12,501 nucleotides of DNA from Eubacterium sp. (GTDB lineage: Bacteria; Bacillota_A; Clostridia; Peptostreptococcales; Anaerovoracaceae). The notes beneath the pieces are model-generated. The model made no database searches. It was not told where the DNA came from and worked only from the letters and a program-made list of their open reading frames with translations. Within the stretch, counting starts at the first letter, position 1; each line of letters begins with the position of its first letter. Shown here one piece after another: positions 6,131-12,501 of the stretch. The translations under genes and the position numbers were made by a program. The stretch covers positions 1 to 12,501 of the forward strand of contig JAFOML010000017.1 in NCBI GenBank assembly GCA_017425345.1, given 5' to 3'.

Positions 6131-6696
6131 GATTCCTCTCCCTGATATTCCTTTTCAAAATTATCGACCAGCCGTTCCATCGTTCCGTCCATCATCTGGA
6201 ACATACGATCCAGCTTCAGCTTGTAATCCTCACGCATGCCGTCCGCGATCCACTCGGTGATGATACCGATCAGGCTGAGCGTCGCGATATCTGTGATCAG
6301 TTCCTTATCTGTTTCCGTAAGCCGGCCGCCTGCGCGAAGCTCTGTTACATCCCGCACTGCCGGCTCCGCGAGTTTCCGCAGGAACTCTTCCAGCTGCCTT
6401 CTGTTCAGTGAATAGTAGGCGTTCATCATAAAGGACTTTTCCTGCATCAGGTCATTCATGATCGTAGAGATGACCTCATTCCATTTCTTTGTCTGGAAGT
6501 CAGCGGCATACTGTTTGGCGTCCTGCGTAAAGATCCATTCCACCAGGTCGTACACATCGTGGAAATGGTAGTAGAACGTCTGACGGTTCACGCCGCAGTC
6601 ATCTGTAATATCTCTTACCGTGATCTTATTCAGTGTTTTCTTTTCCAACAGCTTCTTCAGCGAAGCTGCCAGCGCTTTTTCAGTCAGTATCGACAC
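6127..6696 (-). CDS. TetR/AcrR-family transcriptional regulator (DhaS-like)
   Basis: A 189-residue cytoplasmic DNA-binding protein. The TetR N-terminal helix-turn-helix is clear at about residues 24-54 (ITVRDITDDCGVNRQTFYYH at 25-44, then FHDVYDLVEW). The remaining all-helical domain, with SLIGIITEWIADGM at 141-154, resembles the TetR C-terminal domain found in DhaS-type regulators. I chose the GTG at 6696, just before SILTEKALAASL, because it gives normal TetR length and is preceded by an AAGGGGGGG ribosome site. A longer open frame to 6897 adds 67 low-complexity residues read from inside the dynamin gene and is not believable. The gene lies 38 bp after the dynamin-like gene and overlaps the pseudo-radical-SAM gene by 4 bp, so it is likely a local regulator of this cassette. 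Its ligand is unknown. Confidence 0.88.
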   Translation of the reverse strand: MSILTEKALAASLKKLLEKKTLNKITVRDITDDCGVNRQTFYYHFHDVYDLVEWIFTQDAKQYAADFQTKKWNEVISTIMNDLMQEKSFMMNAYYSLNRRQLEEFLRKLAEPAVRDVTELRAGGRLTETDKELITDIATLSLIGIITEWIADGMREDYKLKLDRMFQMMDGTMERLVDNFEKEYQGEES

Positions 6697-6716
6697 CGCT
6701 GCCCCCCCTTTCCTCA

Positions 6717-6730
6717 AGTATAGAGTGTAC
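6717..6730 (-). promoter_or_regulatory. possible internal promoter and TetR operator
   Basis: In the 38-bp gap before the TetR gene, the minus strand has TATACT (6717-6722), a fair -10 box with no clear -35, inside the imperfect palindrome GTACACTCTATAC (6718-6730; outer GTA/TAC and inner A/T positions are symmetric). Such overlap would suit autoregulation by the TetR protein, but the symmetry is weak. Confidence 0.25.
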
Positions 6731-6734
6731 GGCT

Positions 6735-8015
6735 TCAGTTCGCCGGAATCGGTTCGACCGGAAGGAACACCGTATCCTGGATCCGGCGCATCTCGCGAAG
6801 CAGCCGGTTGATCGCGTTGATCCTGTGACAGACTTTGTACGCGTTCTCTTCCCGGTACAGCAGGATCCGGTTCAGAGTCCCGGAAAGATCCTCGCACAGC
6901 GCCTCCGTCTGCGCCAGAAATTCCTGCTTATCCATATCCATCATTCCTGCGCGGAGCGTATCAATATCATAGTGATACTCCATGCCGAACAGGTCTTTTA
7001 CCGTGTCGGCAAGCATAAGCTTGTAATCGTTCAGGTGTACCGCAAACCCGCTCTCACAGGCGGCTGCCTTCTCACGCACCGCAGAGAGCGCCTCATGGAT
7101 CTTTTCAAACCGCGCGTCGAGCTCCTTGTATTCCAGGTTCATCGCGCTCCAGTAGAAATCCAGCTGGGTCACGGCGTTCTGCAGCACATCGTATAGTTTT
7201 TTGGCGGTGGACTCCTCCATGATCGCATGTGAGCTTACAGAAAGGTCCGCAAGGATCGCCTCCTTCAGCGCCTCTACCCCTTCGCCGGTCCGTGCGCTGA
7301 CCGGGAACATCTGAATATCCTCCGTCTCCATCAGCTGAGACAGAATGCCGCGGCAGTATTCCACGTAGGCTTGCAGCTCCTGCTCGCTGACCAGATCCGC
7401 CTTATTTACAGCGAAATAGAACTTCGCCGCAAATGCACGGGTATTTTTCAGAAAGTCGATCTCGATCTGGTTGATCGGACTGTCGACGGAGAGCAGAAAG
7501 ATCACTGCGTCGCTCTCCTTCATGTGGTCGTACGCAACGACCGTATTATTCTTATGGAAGGACCCGACCCCCGGTGTGTCCACAAACGTGAACCCGTTCT
7601 TCAGAAAATCGGATTCCGTATGGATCAGAACCTCTTCCACATCTAATACATTGTTGCGGTTTTCCTGTTCGCTGATGTAAGTGTGCAGATCTGAAAAATC
7701 AATCTGCTGTGTCACCCCGTTCCGAAACCGCACTTCGGCGCTGCGAGCGCCATACCGGACCCGCGTGACAGCGGAAGTGATCGGTACGATCCCGACCGGA
7801 AGCACCTCAGCGCCGAGGATCCGGTTGGACAGTGCGCTCTTTCCGCGCTTAAACTGTCCGATGACCGCTACGGTCACGTCTTCCTCTTTCAGCTTGTCCA
7901 GCAGATTCCGAACCTGGGCAGCCTGCCCGGAAGTCGCTTCCTCCGCGGACAGATATCGATAAGCCGCTTCTGTCTTCTCCAGAATCGTCATCTGACGATA
8001 CCGTTTAGCCAGCAT
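6735..8015 (-). CDS. dynamin-like GTPase
   Basis: A 426-residue protein with a complete dynamin-type GTPase domain at about residues 46-265. Visible motifs are G1 GQFKRGKSAL (53-62), the switch-I segment LPVGIVPITSAVTRVRYG (72-89), G3 DTPGVGS (146-152), G4 NKAD (204-207) and a G5-like VSARTG (239-244). About 160 residues of predicted helix follow, including AMNLEYKELDARFEKIHEAL (291-310). Bacterial dynamins remodel or protect membranes by GTP-driven assembly. This one is short for the family, which is often over 550 residues, and has no evident membrane segment or second GTPase gene beside it, so it may act in regulation or membrane stress rather than form a full fission machine. The ATG at 8015 has a strong GGAGAGGGG site upstream. 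It follows ilvN by 24 bp. Confidence 0.85.
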   Translation of the reverse strand: MLAKRYRQMTILEKTEAAYRYLSAEEATSGQAAQVRNLLDKLKEEDVTVAVIGQFKRGKSALSNRILGAEVLPVGIVPITSAVTRVRYGARSAEVRFRNGVTQQIDFSDLHTYISEQENRNNVLDVEEVLIHTESDFLKNGFTFVDTPGVGSFHKNNTVVAYDHMKESDAVIFLLSVDSPINQIEIDFLKNTRAFAAKFYFAVNKADLVSEQELQAYVEYCRGILSQLMETEDIQMFPVSARTGEGVEALKEAILADLSVSSHAIMEESTAKKLYDVLQNAVTQLDFYWSAMNLEYKELDARFEKIHEALSAVREKAAACESGFAVHLNDYKLMLADTVKDLFGMEYHYDIDTLRAGMMDMDKQEFLAQTEALCEDLSGTLNRILLYREENAYKVCHRINAINRLLREMRRIQDTVFLPVEPIPAN

Positions 8016-8039
8016 AGTTTCCCCTCTCCTATTCTGTAA

Positions 8040-8513
8040 CTAGTCTTTCTGCAGCGCCACCGTACCGGTTCTCTGGATCTCCAGAATCCCGTAGTTCTTC
8101 ATGAGCGCAATGAAGCTCTCGATCTCCTCTGGTGTCGCATGCATCTCTATGATCATGGTTTTCGGAGACATATGTACGATCTTGGCGCCGCAGATCATGC
8201 AGATCTCCAGGATCTGCGGTCTGGTCTGGAGCGTATAGCCGACCTTGACCAACATCATCTCGCGCATGACGCTGTGCGAACCGGAAAGCCGGCGGACCTT
8301 GATCACGTCCAGCTTCTTGTTCAGCTGCTTTTCGATCTGATCGATCGTTCTTTCGTCTCCGGTTGAAACGATGGTCATGCTGGAGACATCATGATGCTCC
8401 GTCTCACCGACAGCCAGGCTGTCGATATTGAATCCTCTCCGCGCAAACAGGCCGGAGATCTGGGAAAGGACACCGCTCTGGTTCTCGACCAGCACTGAAA
8501 AAATACCTTTCAT
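8040..8513 (-). CDS. ilvN: acetolactate synthase regulatory (small) subunit
   Basis: A 157-residue regulatory subunit that binds IlvB, raises its activity and confers feedback inhibition by valine. The N-terminal ACT domain is nearly canonical: FSVLVENQSGVLSQISGLFA (5-24) and RRGFNIDSLAVGETE (25-39), followed by the conserved C-terminal dimer domain (REMMLVKV near 84-91, GAKIVHMSPKTMIIEMHATP). The length is typical of the short Firmicute form. The start at 8513 is preceded by AGGAGG, which overlaps the ilvB stop codon; the gap is 10 bp, so translation is likely coupled to ilvB. The symbol ilvH is used for the same protein in some annotations. Confidence 0.95.
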   Translation of the reverse strand: MKGIFSVLVENQSGVLSQISGLFARRGFNIDSLAVGETEHHDVSSMTIVSTGDERTIDQIEKQLNKKLDVIKVRRLSGSHSVMREMMLVKVGYTLQTRPQILEICMICGAKIVHMSPKTMIIEMHATPEEIESFIALMKNYGILEIQRTGTVALQKD

Positions 8514-8523
8514 CCTGCACCTC

Positions 8524-10152
8524 CTATTTGACCTTATCTTCTTCGTCCACGTCCACGACCATCAGGCAGGCAGCGTCTGCCTCCAGGAAACGGTCGATCG
8601 CGTCAGGAAGCTCGTCGTTCGTTCCGGCGTGGATATACTTCATATCATAGGCTGCCGCAATATGCTCGTAATGCGGGAGTTCATACAGCTTGATTCCCTC
8701 ATAGCGGCCGCGGTTTGCGTTTGTCTGATATTCGCGTACCAGTCCGAGCACCTTGTTCCGAACCACGACGATCTTGATTGGTACCTCATTGACTCTTGCG
8801 GTCGCAAACTCCGGGAAGGACATCTGGAACGCGCCGTCTCCGCAGACCGCGACGACCTGCTTATCCGGCTGACACATCTTAGCGCCGATGGATGCGGGGA
8901 TCGCGTATCCCATCGTCCCCATTCCGCCGGTCGTCAGATACCGTCCGCTCTTCATCACGTAATTGTCCGCAGACCAGAGCTGGTTCTGTCCTACGTCAGC
9001 GACATAGATCGCATCCTCGTCCATCTTCTCCGAAAGCATCTGGACGAACGTGTTCGGGTTGACGCCCTTCTTGCTGAACACGCGCTGATCGATCGTACTG
9101 TGCTTGATGTTCTCGAGTTCGCCGATCCAGTCGCTCGTGTCGATCGAGATCTTCTCTTCGGCAAGACGTTTAAAAATAGCTTTGACATCTCCGACGAGCG
9201 GGATCGTCGGACCAAGGTTCTTTCCGATCTCTGCCGTATCGATATCGATATGGATGATCTTCAGCTTATTTTCAAGATTGGCCTGGCGCGAGATCGCGCG
9301 GTCCGCCACGCGGGCGCCCGCAATGATCAGAAGATCTGCGCGATCCACGGCTTTGTTCGCATAAGGTTTCCCGTTATTCCCAAGCATACCGAAGTACAGC
9401 GGATGCGCCTTCGCCATACAGCCGATTCCCATCATTGTGTGGACGAGCGGAATGTTGGTCTTCTCACAGAAAGCCTGCACTTCCTTCTCCGCGTTGCCGA
9501 GGATCACGCCTCCGCCTGCGCAGAGCAGCGGATGCTTCGCCTGATTGATCGCCGAGACGACTTTCCGGATCTGCGCCGGATTGCCATCGCTCTTCGGCGG
9601 CTTATAGCCGCGGATCGAAACCTCGAGCGAGTCGTAATCGAAGTCCTTCTTCAGCTCGGCCAGCTGCACGTCCATCGGCACATCGATCAGGACCGGTCCC
9701 ATACGGCCGGTCGAAGCGATGTAAAAGGCCTCTTTGAAGATGCGCGGAATGTCATCCGCCTTCTTCACCAGATAGCGGTATTTGGTGAATGATTCCGTGG
9801 CACCGGTGATATCCGCCTCCTGGAACACGTCTCTGCCCAGCAGCTCGCTTTCGACCTGCCCCGAAATCGCGATGACCGGAATACTGTCCGCATAAGCGGT
9901 CGCCAGCGCAGTGATCAGGTTGGTGGCTCCCGGTCCGGAAGTCACGACGCATACCGCGGGCTTTCTGCTGATCCTGGCCCATCCGCTGGCTGCATGTCCC
10001 GCCGCCTGCTCCTGACGCACCAGAACGTGTTCGATCGAGGAGTCGTACAGCCCATCATAAAAAGGCGCGATCGCAACTCCCGGATACCCGAATACGGTCG
10101 TGATTCCCTCTGCTTCCAGACACTTCACCATTGCCTGTGCTCCATTCAGCAT
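8524..10152 (-). CDS. ilvB: acetolactate synthase catalytic (large) subunit
   Basis: A 542-residue thiamine-diphosphate enzyme that condenses two pyruvates to acetolactate, or pyruvate with 2-ketobutyrate, at the first common step of branched-chain amino acid synthesis. Seen in order: VFGYPGVAIAPFYD with catalytic Glu48 in VRQEQAAGHAA, TSGPGATN (71-78), FQEADITG, a central FAD/DHAP-like domain (about 190-350), GGMGTMGYAIPASIGAKM (409-426), and the thiamine-binding GDG (438-440) to Asn466 motif. At the substrate-channel position where most acetolactate synthases have VRQWQ, this one has VREYQ, so the usual Trp is Tyr475. I chose the ATG at 10152: AGAGGTG lies 9 nt upstream. A GTG at 10164 adds four residues but overlaps that site. 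It starts 4 bp after the folP-folK stop, and no leader or T-box is possible in that gap. Confidence 0.95.
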   Translation of the reverse strand: MLNGAQAMVKCLEAEGITTVFGYPGVAIAPFYDGLYDSSIEHVLVRQEQAAGHAASGWARISRKPAVCVVTSGPGATNLITALATAYADSIPVIAISGQVESELLGRDVFQEADITGATESFTKYRYLVKKADDIPRIFKEAFYIASTGRMGPVLIDVPMDVQLAELKKDFDYDSLEVSIRGYKPPKSDGNPAQIRKVVSAINQAKHPLLCAGGGVILGNAEKEVQAFCEKTNIPLVHTMMGIGCMAKAHPLYFGMLGNNGKPYANKAVDRADLLIIAGARVADRAISRQANLENKLKIIHIDIDTAEIGKNLGPTIPLVGDVKAIFKRLAEEKISIDTSDWIGELENIKHSTIDQRVFSKKGVNPNTFVQMLSEKMDEDAIYVADVGQNQLWSADNYVMKSGRYLTTGGMGTMGYAIPASIGAKMCQPDKQVVAVCGDGAFQMSFPEFATARVNEVPIKIVVVRNKVLGLVREYQTNANRGRYEGIKLYELPHYEHIAAAYDMKYIHAGTNDELPDAIDRFLEADAACLMVVDVDEEDKVK

Positions 10153-10156
10153 AATC

Positions 10157-11470
10157 TCATTCACCTCTTCTCATCTCGAGCTCCGCAAGGAGCTGTCCGA
10201 TTGTTTTCTTCTTCTCCGGGTCCAGCATCGTCTCTGCGATCTGCGCAAGCGGCCGAAGGACGAAATCCCGGTTCGCCAGATCCGCATGCGGTATCTGCAG
10301 ATCCTCGTCTTTTATGATTTCCTCTCCATAATACAGGATGTCCAGATCGACCGTGCGCGGACCCCAGTGGATCAGCCGCACCCGGTCCAGTTCTGCCTCG
10401 ATCTCATGCAGAACATCCAGCAGGACATGCGGGGTAAGCGCCGTTTCACAGATCAGCACCATGTTCAGAAAATCACCCTGCTCGGTATAGCCGTACGCCT
10501 TGGTCTCAAGGATATCCGAGACCGCTGTGATCCGGCCTACCCGCTTTTCGATCTCCTGCACCGCTCTGTCCAGGTAGTTCTGCCGGTCTCCCATGTTGGA
10601 TCCCAGCGCGATCACCGCGCGCACCGTATCCGTACCGTGAAGACACTCCATCATCTTCAGCGCCTCATAGTTTTCTCTCACATCGTGGACCCGGACGATA
10701 TCCACGCCCTTCTCCTGTGCGAAGAGCGATACGGCGATCGTGCCGTTCAGCCGGTCTGCCGGATCCGGAAGATCCAGCGCCGTGCCGATGAACGTCTTTC
10801 TGGACGCGCCGAGCAGGACCGGTACATTAAGCTCTGTAAACACATGCAGATCCCGCATCAGCTGCAGATTATGCGCGTAGGTCTTTCCAAATCCGATCCC
10901 CGGATCCAGAATGATGCGGTCCTCCGCGATTCCGGAGGCCACAGCCGCTGCCATCCGCTCCTGCAGGAATGCCAGGACTTCCGCGGTCACATCCTCATAG
11001 GACGGATTCTTCTGCATGTCACCGGGTCTGCCGCCGGTATGCATCAGGATCACCGGTATGCCGAGCGTTGCTACAGTCCCTGCCATCGCAGGGTCGAAGG
11101 TCATGCCGGATATGTCGTTGATGATATCCGCGCCGGCTTCTGCCGACGCGCGGGCCGTCTCCGCATGATACGTATCGGCGGATACCAGAACCTTCGGATA
11201 CGCTTCCTTCAGCCGCCGGATCACCGGGCAGATGCGCGCGGACTCCTCGGCAGGCTCGACAGGCTCTGCGCCCGGGCGCGTGGATTCCCCGCCCACATCG
11301 ATGATCGCGGCTCCATCCCGTATCATCTGCTCAGCGCGGAGAAATGCTGTGTCTGCGCTGTCCGCTCTGGAATCCGCATAGAAAGAGTCCGGTGTCACAT
11401 TCACGATCCCCATGACCGCCGTGTTCCGGAACTCCCTGTACTTTCCGTTTCTGAGTCTGATCCTCTTCAC
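10157..11470 (-). CDS. folP-folK: fused dihydropteroate synthase and HPPK (FolP-FolK)
   Basis: A 437-residue bifunctional folate enzyme. Residues 1-278 are dihydropteroate synthase: GIVNVTPDSF (21-30), IDVGGESTRPG (57-67), DTYHAE and GADIINDISG (113-122), LDPGIGFGKT (188-197), GASRKTFIG (221-229) and VHDV (261-264). The usual MHMRG loop reads MHTGG. Residues 284-437 are 6-hydroxymethyl-dihydropterin pyrophosphokinase: AVIALGSNMGDRQNYL (285-300), FLNMV (334-338), WGPRTVDLDILYYG (369-382) and IPHADLANRDFVLRPL (393-408). The two halves catalyse consecutive steps, with FolK product feeding FolP. The order (FolP first) is the reverse of the HPPK-DHPS fusion of plants and fungi. I chose the GTG at 11470, 14 bp after the folE2 stop and with GAGGA upstream; an earlier GTG at 11500 overlaps folE2 and lacks a site. 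Confidence 0.94.
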   Translation of the reverse strand: MKRIRLRNGKYREFRNTAVMGIVNVTPDSFYADSRADSADTAFLRAEQMIRDGAAIIDVGGESTRPGAEPVEPAEESARICPVIRRLKEAYPKVLVSADTYHAETARASAEAGADIINDISGMTFDPAMAGTVATLGIPVILMHTGGRPGDMQKNPSYEDVTAEVLAFLQERMAAAVASGIAEDRIILDPGIGFGKTYAHNLQLMRDLHVFTELNVPVLLGASRKTFIGTALDLPDPADRLNGTIAVSLFAQEKGVDIVRVHDVRENYEALKMMECLHGTDTVRAVIALGSNMGDRQNYLDRAVQEIEKRVGRITAVSDILETKAYGYTEQGDFLNMVLICETALTPHVLLDVLHEIEAELDRVRLIHWGPRTVDLDILYYGEEIIKDEDLQIPHADLANRDFVLRPLAQIAETMLDPEKKKTIGQLLAELEMRRGE

Positions 11471-11484
11471 CGCTGTTCCTCTCG

Positions 11485-12246
11485 TTATCCGCGAACACAC
11501 GCATATGCGCTGTGATTGTGGATGCTCTCCATGCTCTCGACCTCAATGCAGAATCCGCGGATGTCTTCCAGCTTGTCGACACGCAGCTTGACTTCTCTCG
11601 CGACGTCCTCGACGAACCGCGGGTTATCGTAGGCGTACTCGGTCACAAATTTCTCATCCGGCCTCTTCAGCAGAGAATAGACCGGCGAAGAAGCTGCCGA
11701 TTCCGCGATCTCAACGAGTTCCTCGATCCAGATGAACTTTTTCCGGCGCACCTTGATTGACACATCCGCGCGCTGGTTGTGCGCTGAGTAATCTGAAATC
11801 TCCTTCGAACAAGGACACAGCGTCGTGACCGGTGTCACGACCTTCATATCAAACTCAAAATCACCATCGATCAGCGACGCGCTGTACTCCACCTTGACGT
11901 TGATCATGGAAGGGATGTGCGTGACCGGTGATTTCTTTTCGATAAAATAGTCAAAATCCAGATTGATAAAGCTGTTCTTTGCCTCAAGACGATCGCACAT
12001 CTCCAGCAGGATCTCCTTCATCTCGTTCAGGTCGATCCGGCGCCGGCTGTTCACGACTTCCACGAAGCGGGACATATGGGTTCCCTTCTGTTCTTCGCTC
12101 AGCCCGACGAACAGGCTCATCGTCGCGGCAGTGCTGATCCACTCCCCATTGCGATTACGAATCTCGATCGGAAAGACAAAATCCTTGATCCCAACCTGAT
12201 CCAGATAGACGCCTCTGGTGTCGATCTGCTTCTGTACGTCCTTCAT
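11485..12246 (-). CDS. folE2: GTP cyclohydrolase I type IB (FolE2)
   Basis: A 253-residue enzyme converting GTP to 7,8-dihydroneopterin triphosphate, the shared precursor for folate and for queuosine through QueD. The family signature is clear: QKGTHMSRFVEVVN (53-66), TTLCPCSKEIS (141-151) with the metal-binding Cys, AHNQRADVSIKV (155-166) and ESAASSPVYSLLKRPDEKFV (182-201) followed by TE. The length is typical. FolE2 differs from FolE in metal preference and in some bacteria replaces it under zinc shortage. The ATG at 12246 directly follows the queD stop codon with no gap and sits behind a GGGGAGGA site inside queD, so it is translationally coupled. No Zur box could be judged because the operon promoter is outside the window. 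Confidence 0.95.
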   Translation of the reverse strand: MKDVQKQIDTRGVYLDQVGIKDFVFPIEIRNRNGEWISTAATMSLFVGLSEEQKGTHMSRFVEVVNSRRRIDLNEMKEILLEMCDRLEAKNSFINLDFDYFIEKKSPVTHIPSMINVKVEYSASLIDGDFEFDMKVVTPVTTLCPCSKEISDYSAHNQRADVSIKVRRKKFIWIEELVEIAESAASSPVYSLLKRPDEKFVTEYAYDNPRFVEDVAREVKLRVDKLEDIRGFCIEVESMESIHNHSAYACVRG

Positions 12247-12501
12247 TCATTCCTCCCCGTTGTAAATAATACCGGAAGTCGCAGTTTCCCAGACCTCGAT
12301 CTCATAAAGCTCCGCATAGTCTGTTTTGACAAGCGGGGCAAGCTTGTTCCAAATATATACCGCAATATTCTCCGCTGTCGGCTGTTCAATGAAATCATTG
12401 ATGTAGTGATGATCGAACTCCTCGAGAATGTTCTCCTTCACCAGCCTCTTCAGCTGTGTAAAATCATAGACCATATCCTCCGGTCCGCGGCGGCCCTTCA
12501 G
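12247..12501 (-). CDS. queD: QueD / 6-pyruvoyl-tetrahydropterin-synthase-family protein, C-terminal part (cut by window edge)
   Basis: The frame is open to the right edge, giving the last 84 residues. They show the family core: DMVYDFTQLKRLVKENI, the catalytic pair in FDHHYIND, TAENIAVYIWNKL and the pterin-anchoring Glu in YEIEVWETATSG. QueD turns dihydroneopterin triphosphate into 6-carboxy-tetrahydropterin for queuosine; the PTPS-III paralogue instead makes 6-hydroxymethyl-dihydropterin for folate. The residue that tells them apart (Cys or Glu just before HGH) lies beyond the window. Because it heads folE2 and folP-folK, and no folB is seen, either role is possible. Confidence 0.88.
   Translation of the reverse strand: MKGRRGPEDMVYDFTQLKRLVKENILEEFDHHYINDFIEQPTAENIAVYIWNKLAPLVKTDYAELYEIEVWETATSGIIYNGEE

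Larger units (their letters stand above)
3496..12501 (-). other. putative ten-gene operon queD-folE2-folPK-ilvB-ilvN-dynamin-tetR-pseudoSAM-C_GCAxxG_C_C-hutD
   Basis: All ten genes point the same way. Gaps in transcription order are 0, 14, 4, 10, 24, 38, -4, 20 and 26 bp. No hairpin-plus-T-tract terminator was seen inside the run; the only hairpin follows the last gene at 3419-3457. The promoter must lie to the right of the window, except for a weak internal candidate before the TetR gene. Co-transcription is an inference from spacing. Confidence 0.7.

Noticed and set aside
6697..6897. 67-residue N-terminal extension of the TetR protein
   Set aside because: It overlaps the dynamin coding region in another frame, is low-complexity and unlike TetR proteins; the GTG at 6696 gives the correct family length and has a ribosome site.
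8428..9792. Long plus-strand open frame (454 codons) opposite ilvB and the ilvN start
   Set aside because: It is a mirror of ilvB codon structure; composition is skewed to Arg, His, Val and Leu with no domain, and ilvB itself is unmistakable.
10100..11515. Long plus-strand open frame (471 codons) opposite folP-folK
   Set aside because: It lies fully antisense to a gene with complete DHPS and HPPK motifs, its translation is rich in Arg, His and Asp with no recognisable family, and no ribosome site was seen.

Overview
The window looks like a chromosomal segment of a low-to-moderate GC Gram-positive anaerobe, most likely class Clostridia. I infer this from the gene families (an Mbl-type MreB, an MscL with a zinc-ribbon tail, FolE2, a DhaS-like TetR regulator, a MocR regulator), the strong purine-rich Shine-Dalgarno sites and the sigma-A-type promoters. 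The genus cannot be fixed from the sequence alone. No rRNA, tRNA, CRISPR array, insertion sequence or phage gene was seen, and no stretch over 300 bases lacks a gene.

Left part (1-3460): on the minus strand, in transcription order, come mreB (strong promoter, 5'-terminal hairpin, strong intrinsic terminator), a MocR-type regulator whose aminotransferase-like domain has lost its PLP-binding lysine, and the first 19 codons of an ornithine carbamoyltransferase gene that runs off the left edge. Between the MocR gene and that gene lies a 12-bp direct repeat with a 24-bp period, a good candidate MocR operator. mscL is divergent from mreB on the plus strand and is the only plus-strand gene.

Right part (3496-12501): ten co-directional minus-strand genes with gaps of at most 38 bp, or overlapping, form what looks like one long transcription unit: queD (cut by the right edge), folE2, a fused folP-folK, ilvB, ilvN, a dynamin-like GTPase, a TetR regulator, a radical-SAM-like protein without its cluster-binding cysteines, a C_GCAxxG_C_C-type cysteine protein, and a HutD/Ves-type cupin protein fused to a two-helix membrane domain. 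A strong hairpin at 3419-3457 separates its end from convergent mscL.

The upstream half is pterin/folate and branched-chain amino acid synthesis. FolE2 makes dihydroneopterin triphosphate, FolK and FolP complete dihydropteroate, and IlvB with IlvN makes acetolactate. No dihydroneopterin aldolase (folB) is present here, so the QueD-family protein may fill that step. The downstream half (dynamin, TetR, cysteine-less radical SAM, redox-type cysteine protein, membrane-anchored HutD) is an unfamiliar accessory cassette and the best candidate for an undescribed system. The loss of key cofactor residues in two unrelated proteins (MocR and radical SAM) is the most striking observation in the window.
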